A stretch of DNA of 64,000 bases from Catellatospora bangladeshensis (GTDB lineage: Bacteria > Actinomycetota > Actinomycetes > Mycobacteriales > Micromonosporaceae). The notes under the pieces are model-generated. The model had not been told where the DNA came from, did no database searches, and was given only the letters and a program-made list of their open reading frames with translations. Location of the stretch: contig NZ_BONF01000014.1 of the NCBI RefSeq assembly GCF_016862575.1, positions 1 through 64,000 of the forward strand. The letters are read 5' to 3'. Below, piece by piece: positions 59,556-64,000 of this stretch (its first letter is position 1; each line of letters begins with the position of its first letter). The position numbers and the translations under genes were made by a program.

Positions 59556-60178
59556 CGCGCTGCTCCTTCCGGCAGGCGCCCTGCGGTCGCCGCGAGGATC
59601 GCGGCCAGCCCGGCGTCGCCGCCCCAGGTGTCGGCGGCGCGGCAGCGGGGGCAGCCGTGCCGGGCGATCAGGTCGGCCCGGTTCACCGTCATGGTGGCCA
59701 GGTCGGCCATGGTGGTCATGCCGGGTCGCGGGTTCTGGAGCAGGAGCCGGACGAGCCCTTCGGCCATCCGGACGTGGTGCGGCAGGTGGCCGTACACCCC
59801 GAGGGTGTCGTCGGCACGGTATGCGGCCAGCAGGTCGGCGCGATGCCGCGACTTCGGGTCGTGCTGCTCGCGGCGGAACAGGTAGCAGTCGTAACACGGC
59901 CCGGCGGGGGCGAGCCAGGGTCCGGCGACCAGCAGCGGATGGTCCAGCACCACCGGGAGCCAGCCGATGCCCGCCCGGCGGGCCAGCTCGTCGAAGCGCT
60001 GCGCGCGGTCCGGTTCGGGCCGCCAGGACACGAGCACCAGGGCACGGGCGGGGCCGGGCTCGGGCCGGTCGGCGTCGAGCGCGGTCGCGCCCCCGGCCAG
60101 CAGCCGGGCCTGCACGGCACGGCCGAACTCTCCGACGGCGGCGACCGCCGTCTCCCTCAGGCGAACGGCTGCGGCCAC
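59552..60178 (-). CDS. Short E1-like (TOMM cyclodehydratase domain) protein with CxxC pairs
   Basis: 208 residues from the GTG at 60178, with CAGGAGCAG upstream; it overlaps the end of the YcaO gene by 22 bases. The sequence resembles the bacteriocin-biosynthesis cyclodehydratase domain: LVLVSWRPEPDRAQRFDELA, LPVVLDHPLLVAGPWLAPAG, then Cys pairs in GPCYDCYLFRREQHD and RHGCPRCRA, giving a zinc site. There is no winged-helix leader-binding region. With the 58143-59555 protein this makes two E1-like partners in one operon, an atypical situation. The start is chosen for ribosome site and frame. Confidence 0.75.
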   Translation of the reverse strand: MAAAVRLRETAVAAVGEFGRAVQARLLAGGATALDADRPEPGPARALVLVSWRPEPDRAQRFDELARRAGIGWLPVVLDHPLLVAGPWLAPAGPCYDCYLFRREQHDPKSRHRADLLAAYRADDTLGVYGHLPHHVRMAEGLVRLLLQNPRPGMTTMADLATMTVNRADLIARHGCPRCRAADTWGGDAGLAAILAATAGRLPEGAAR

Positions 60179-61422
60179 GGGTTCTGCTCCTGCTCCGGGG
60201 AGGCCGGCACGCCCATCGCGGCCGGCGCCTCGATCAATCGCGGATGGGCGCGGAACTGCACCAGCGGCGCCAGCGACATCGGCTGCAGCTGCGGCACCAG
60301 CACGGTGAGCGCGACCAGCCCGACCCGGCGCAGCTCGGCCGACGTGCGGTCCACGCAGACCGCCTGCGCCCCGATCCGGCGCAGCCGCTCCAGCACCAGC
60401 ACGATCGCCTGCCGCGGGTCGTCGGGCAGCTCCAGGCACCGGTCCGAGACGGGCCGCCGGTCGAGGTCCTCGGTGAGGAAGGCGAAGGCCTCGGCGCGCT
60501 CGGCGACGGCCATGTAGCGGGCGCCGTCCATGACGCCGCCGAACTTCGCGTAGTCGGTGACCGGCGCCTCGCCGTGGTGGAACAGCTGCCGGATGTTGAG
60601 GATCTCGATGAGTGCCTTCTGCGCCGCCTCCGCCAGGGTGCGGCCCGTGCCCGCACCGATCACGTTGGCCGCCTCGGGGTCGTGGGGCGCCTGCTGCAGG
60701 GCGTACACCGTCGGCACGCCCACGTCGGTGGTGGCGTTGAACAGCACGTTGTTCAGGAAGCGGCGGCGGCCGTGGTCGAGCAGCTCCCGCACCGCCGGGC
60801 TGATCGAGGCTGGCCCGAGCAGCGGCAGCCGCAGCCGCCGCAGCCAGGTGACGGCGATGGCGTCGCGCTCGACGACCTCCAGCAGCCCGCCCAGCAGCGC
60901 CCGCGCCGGCTCGACGTGCACGGCGTGCCCGGTGGAGATCTGGTGGACGAAGCGCTCGGCGGGCTCGGGGTGCAGGCCGTAGCAGGCCATCACGGCGGGA
61001 ACCCAGATCGGGTCGCCGGTCATCAGGTCGGTGCCGCGCAGCCAGCGGATTTCCGCGTCCGGATCGGGCGGGACGGCCCGGCAGTCCGGGTGCGCGTACT
61101 CAGCTTCGGAGCAGCGGGGCAGCATGGTGAGGTCGATCGCGGGGCCGGGCAGGTCGGCGGCGCGGGCCCGGACGGTCTCGGCCTCCGGGTAGCTGCCGAC
61201 GTACCGCTCTGCGGCTTCGGCGATCGCGATCGTGTCGGCGAGCGCGGCGTCGAAGCTGCGCCCGGTGCCGACCTGGGGGTTGTTGTCGTGGTGGCCGATG
61301 TGCGAGTCGCCGCTGGACGCCACCACGTGGCTGAGGCCGTCGAGGCCGCGGTCCGGCAGCAGCGGCCGCAGGCCGCTGACCACGCCCAGCGGGCTGACCA
61401 GTGCACCGAGATCGACGCTCAT
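60157..61422 (-). CDS. YcaO-domain azoline-forming cyclodehydratase
   Basis: 421 residues. YcaO signatures are visible: ATP-binding blocks in AIAEAAERYVGSYPEAETVR, the acidic LLEVVERDAIAVTWLRR, AEAAQKALIEILNIRQL and SLAPLVQFRAHPRLIE, with a Pro-rich C-terminus (QNPWPQPFA) that ends inside the active site in family structures. The enzyme uses ATP to phosphorylate the amide and cyclise Cys, Ser or Thr to azolines, working with an E1-like partner. It is the first gene after the precursor and is followed by the coupled E1, SagB, GT and HFCD genes. Confidence 0.92.
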   Translation of the reverse strand: MSVDLGALVSPLGVVSGLRPLLPDRGLDGLSHVVASSGDSHIGHHDNNPQVGTGRSFDAALADTIAIAEAAERYVGSYPEAETVRARAADLPGPAIDLTMLPRCSEAEYAHPDCRAVPPDPDAEIRWLRGTDLMTGDPIWVPAVMACYGLHPEPAERFVHQISTGHAVHVEPARALLGGLLEVVERDAIAVTWLRRLRLPLLGPASISPAVRELLDHGRRRFLNNVLFNATTDVGVPTVYALQQAPHDPEAANVIGAGTGRTLAEAAQKALIEILNIRQLFHHGEAPVTDYAKFGGVMDGARYMAVAERAEAFAFLTEDLDRRPVSDRCLELPDDPRQAIVLVLERLRRIGAQAVCVDRTSAELRRVGLVALTVLVPQLQPMSLAPLVQFRAHPRLIEAPAAMGVPASPEQEQNPWPQPFA

Positions 61423-61454
61423 GACCCCTCCCCCGGGACGACGTCCGATAAGAA

Positions 61455-61489
61455 GCGACGGTGGCGCGGTATGACCCGGCCACCGTCGC
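61455..61489 (-). terminator. Hairpin/attenuator between precursor and YcaO
   Basis: An 11-bp perfect stem (GCGACGGTGGC / GCCACCGTCGC) with a 13-base loop lies in the 81-bp gap between the precursor stop and the YcaO start. Partial termination here would yield excess precursor mRNA over enzymes. Confidence 0.55.
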
Positions 61490-61503
61490 GATCTAGCTGT
61501 GGA

Positions 61504-61680
61504 TCAGCAGCCGCAGGCGCAGGCGCACGAGCAGCCGCAGCCGCAGCCCGTGATGGGCGCGAACTCCGGGTCCTGCGGGCTGAGCTCGCCCGCGTTGCGC
61601 ATGATCTCGCCGACCAGCTGGTCCCAGTCGCCGGTGGAGACGTCCTGAACGTCCAGGTCAAGGTGCGTGGTGGGGGCCAT
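61504..61680 (-). CDS. Precursor peptide with alternating-Cys core
   Basis: 58 residues from the ATG at 61680, preceded by TGGAGGAAGC; an upstream ATG at 61710 lacks a ribosome site. Residues 1-42 are an acidic leader (HLDLDVQDVSTGDWDQLVGE, RNAGELSPQDPEF) of the type bound by RRE domains. The last 16 residues are ITGCGCGCSCACACGC: seven Cys, each separated by Gly, Ser or Ala, with Cys terminal, plus one Ser and one Thr. This is an obvious substrate for thiazole formation by the YcaO/E1/SagB set. The C-terminal Cys fits the HFCD decarboxylase. The pattern does not match precursor cores I recall (microcin B17, plantazolicin, goadsporin, heterocycloanthracins). First gene of the operon. Confidence 0.9.
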   Translation of the reverse strand: MAPTTHLDLDVQDVSTGDWDQLVGEIMRNAGELSPQDPEFAPITGCGCGCSCACACGC

Positions 61681-61704
61681 GCTTCCTCCAGTCCATGGAT
61701 CTGT

Positions 61705-61787
61705 TAACAAACCTTTCTGTGTGACCGTAGCAGCAGATGTCGATCTACGGAAGTGTCAATTGAGAACAGCCGGGGGCAGGTTTGTTA
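61705..61787. promoter_or_regulatory. Inverted repeat and promoter region upstream of the precursor
   Basis: TAACAAACCT (61705-61714) and AGGTTTGTTA (61778-61787) are perfect 10-bp inverted arms 63 bases apart. On the minus strand a TTGACA lies between them at 61759-61754. The area is AT-rich, so it is the probable promoter and a regulator site of the RiPP operon. The rest of the gap 61788-61873 shows nothing I can assign. Confidence 0.5.
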
Positions 61788-61873
61788 CGAGTCCGAAGTG
61801 GGCAGAAGGCAGAGCCCGCCATGGCCCGGACCGGCCGGTGGCACCCGGTCGGCGAGGCGCTGACGAAAGCCGG

Positions 61874-63097
61874 TCAGCTCCGCCGTGCGGCGCGGGTCGT
61901 GAAGGCGAGCAGGACCATGGCCAGCAGCTGAAGCAGTGCCAGCACGACGATCAGCAGGGTCAGCGAGCGCTCGTACAGCAGGCCCGCGAGGATGCCGCCG
62001 GCCAGCGCGGCGGCGCCCTGGATCGCGGCGAACAGGCCGTACGCGGTCGCGCGCCGGGGCGCGGGCACCAGGTCGGCGACGAGCGCCTTCACGGTGGAGT
62101 CCTGGACCCCGACGGCGGCGCCCCACAGCACACTGCCCGCCACGATCGCGGCGGTGCCGGCCGCCAGCGCCAGGGCGGGCGCGGCCGCGCCGAGCACGGG
62201 CAGGGCGTAGAGCACCCGGGCGCCCCAGCGGTCGTAGAGGTGCCCGCTGGCCAGGGCGGCGACCGCCCCGGCGGCCATCGCGGCGGAGTAGAGCAGGGGC
62301 ACGGCGGCCAGTGGCACCTGCCCGGTCTGGCTGGCGTGATACGAGATGAGCCCGAAGGTGACCAGTCCCCCGGTGGCGGCCGCCGCGGCGGCGGCGAACC
62401 GGTAGAACGGCCGGGGCAGACCACCGCCGAGCCACCCGCGCAGGCCCGGCGTCGCGGCCGGAACGGGATGGTCGGCCGGCGCGGGATCGGGCATCCGGAG
62501 GCGCAGCCACAGCAGCAGCAGGATCGCCGCGACGCCGGGCACGGCCAGCACCGCGAGCGCGGGCCAGATCACGCCCGTCGCGGCGATCATCGCGGCGACC
62601 ACCAGCGGGCCCGCGAACGCGCCCACCTGGTCGAGTGCCTTGTGGACGCCGAAGCCACGGCCGCGCCCCACCGTCGCGGCGGCCCGTGCGAGCAGCGTCG
62701 ACTTGGCCGGGCTGCGCACCGCCTTGCCCGCCCGCTCGATCAGGATCAGCGCGCAGGCCACGGCCAGCCCGGCCGCGCCCAGCGCCGGGGTGACGGCCAG
62801 CAGCGGCACGCACACCACGGTCAGCGCGTACCCGGCCAGGGTGAGGGTCCAGTAGCGGCCGGTGCGGTCGGCCATCGGCCCGAACGCCAGCCGCAGCAGC
62901 AGGGACATGGCCTCCCCCGCCCCGGTCACCACGCCGACGACCAGCGCGGATGCGCCGAGCGCGCCGAGCAGCGGCCCGGTGATCGACCGGGCGCCCTCGT
63001 ACACCAGGTCCGCGAACAGGCTGACCAGCCCGAACACGACGACCGTCCGCCACGGGGACAGGGTGCGGTGTCTGGCGGCCGGGCTGTTGGCGGTCAT
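61874..63097 (-). CDS. MFS transporter
   Basis: 407 residues with about 12 hydrophobic helices in two groups of six, separated by the hydrophilic loop near residues 205-240 (RMPDPAPADHPVPAATPGLR). The conserved loop between helices 2 and 3 is FGPMADRTGRYWTLTLAGYA, similar to the MFS motif G-x-x-x-D-R-x-G-R. It could export a drug or metabolite. It lies 193 bp upstream of the RiPP precursor on the same strand, so it may be its exporter, but the gap contains the operon promoter and it is not coupled. No substrate can be read. Confidence 0.82.
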   Translation of the reverse strand: MTANSPAARHRTLSPWRTVVVFGLVSLFADLVYEGARSITGPLLGALGASALVVGVVTGAGEAMSLLLRLAFGPMADRTGRYWTLTLAGYALTVVCVPLLAVTPALGAAGLAVACALILIERAGKAVRSPAKSTLLARAAATVGRGRGFGVHKALDQVGAFAGPLVVAAMIAATGVIWPALAVLAVPGVAAILLLLWLRLRMPDPAPADHPVPAATPGLRGWLGGGLPRPFYRFAAAAAAATGGLVTFGLISYHASQTGQVPLAAVPLLYSAAMAAGAVAALASGHLYDRWGARVLYALPVLGAAAPALALAAGTAAIVAGSVLWGAAVGVQDSTVKALVADLVPAPRRATAYGLFAAIQGAAALAGGILAGLLYERSLTLLIVVLALLQLLAMVLLAFTTRAARRS

Positions 63098-63313
63098 CGG
63101 TGCTCCGTGGACGGTCGGGCGCGGGACAGACCGACGCTACTGGAGCCGGCCGGCGCACCGGCACCCGCCGCCGCGCCTGACCGTAGACGCCCGGATCGGG
63201 CCGCAGCCCCTGCGGGACGTTATCGCACCCAGCTTCACCTGCGCTGATAGTTTGGACCGGGCACTGGGGACGGCGGCCGCGTTCGTGTGCGCCGCACGGG
63301 GAAGGCACTGCCC

Positions 63314-64000
63314 ATGCACGAGGTCGAGCATCTGATCAACGGCAGCTGGGGCGCCGGCAGCGGGACCGGCGAGCTGGTCGTGCGGAGCCCGTTCGACGGC
63401 GAGCCGGTGACCCGGGTCCCGATCGCCTCCGAGGCGGACGTGGCGGCGGCGGTCACCGCTGCGCGGGCCGCGGCGCCCGGCTGGGCGCGTACCGCGGCCG
63501 GGGTGCGGGCGGCGGCGCTGCACGCGGCCGCGGACGCCGTGGCGGAGGCAGCCGACGAGCTGGCACGGACCATGTCGGCCGAGATGGGCAAGCCCGTCGA
63601 CGGCGCGCGGGAGTCGATCGGCGCGGGCGTCGGCACGTTGCGGCAGTACGCGGAGCTGGGTCCGGTCCATCGCGGCCGCGCGCTGGCCGGGGACGACCAG
63701 GCGGTCGACCTGATGGCGTACGGGCCGCGCGGCGTCGTCGCCGTGATCACGCCGTGGAACGACCCCGTCGCCGTCTCCTGCGGGCTGCTCGGCGCGGCCC
63801 TGGTCACCGGTAACACGGTGCTGTACAAGCCGAGCGAGCGCACCCCGGCCACCGGCTGGCGGCTCGCCCGGCTCATGGCGCCGCACTTCCCTGCGGCGGT
63901 GTTCTCGCTGCTGAACGGCGACGGCTCGGTGGGGGCGGCGCTGGCCGGGTCGGCGGTGGACGTGGTGGCGCAGGTCGGTTCGACCGCGACCGGCCGGTCG
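63314..64000 (+). CDS. Aldehyde dehydrogenase family protein, 3' end outside window
   Basis: The first 229 codons run unbroken from the ATG at 63314 to the window edge. The N-terminus HEVEHLINGSWGAGSGTGEL, the block WARTAAGVRAAALHAAADAV and the cofactor-binding strand VVAVITPWNDPVAVSCGLLG with VTGNTVLYKPSERTPATGWR are typical of NAD(P)-dependent aldehyde dehydrogenases. The catalytic Cys and Glu lie beyond the window. It is probably a broad-range or succinate-semialdehyde-type enzyme; specificity cannot be judged. It is divergent from the MFS gene (216-bp gap). Confidence 0.88.
   Translation, partial: MHEVEHLINGSWGAGSGTGELVVRSPFDGEPVTRVPIASEADVAAAVTAARAAAPGWARTAAGVRAAALHAAADAVAEAADELARTMSAEMGKPVDGARESIGAGVGTLRQYAELGPVHRGRALAGDDQAVDLMAYGPRGVVAVITPWNDPVAVSCGLLGAALVTGNTVLYKPSERTPATGWRLARLMAPHFPAAVFSLLNGDGSVGAALAGSAVDVVAQVGSTATGRS

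Noticed and set aside
61874..63097. MFS transporter as part of the azole RiPP operon
   Set aside because: It lies upstream of the operon's promoter region and is not coupled; a functional link is possible but not supported.

Overview
The window is very GC-rich, codons end almost always in G or C, and GTG starts are common. DUF4193, DUF305, S-adenosyl methyltransferase and DUF899 proteins sit among many secreted sugar-active enzymes with Pro/Ser-rich linkers. This fits an actinomycete, most likely a filamentous member of the Micromonosporaceae; the genus is a guess. Gene density is about 90%. I saw no tRNA, rRNA, CRISPR array, transposase or integrase.

Layout. 1-9 kb: a secreted DUF4185-like repeat protein, a divergent LysE exporter/LysR regulator pair, a secreted GH43 enzyme, a VOC protein, a SAM methyltransferase and an unrecognised membrane protein. 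8.2-13.3 kb: a phosphotransferase-like protein with a Cys-rich tail converges on a two-gene operon of a small protein and a membrane-anchored CHAT peptidase, resembling the multi-component conflict or signalling loci of multicellular actinobacteria. 13.4-18.8 kb: housekeeping genes (MTHFR-like, DUF4193, PNPOx-like, argG behind a possible ArgR box) and a secreted alginate-lyase-like enzyme. 18.85-20.84 kb: a compact candidate P450-modified RiPP locus with a 31-residue aromatic-tailed peptide, an intrinsic terminator, a cytochrome P450 and a winged-helix regulator. 21-26 kb: a giant S8 protease with kelch repeats, followed by a paralogue of that regulator. 26-53 kb: a carbohydrate-degradation and accessory region (GH43 enzymes, pectate lyase, a second S8 protease, M1 lipoprotein aminopeptidase, VOC, DUF899, CaiB, MBL and phosphatase-like proteins), with LacI-type operators near two enzyme promoters.

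53.5-61.7 kb is the most striking part: a tightly coupled leftward operon for an azole-type (LAP/TOMM) RiPP. Its 58-residue precursor ends in a run where every second residue is Cys, with Cys as the last residue. Behind it lie a YcaO protein, two E1-like proteins with paired CxxC motifs, SagB-type dehydrogenase modules, an HFCD flavoprotein decarboxylase and two glycosyltransferase-like proteins. A hairpin between precursor and YcaO could set precursor excess. The inferred product is a polythiazole peptide that may be C-terminally decarboxylated and glycosylated. An MFS transporter and the start of an aldehyde dehydrogenase, cut by the window edge, close the window.

Family assignments come from reading motifs by eye. 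No database search was run.
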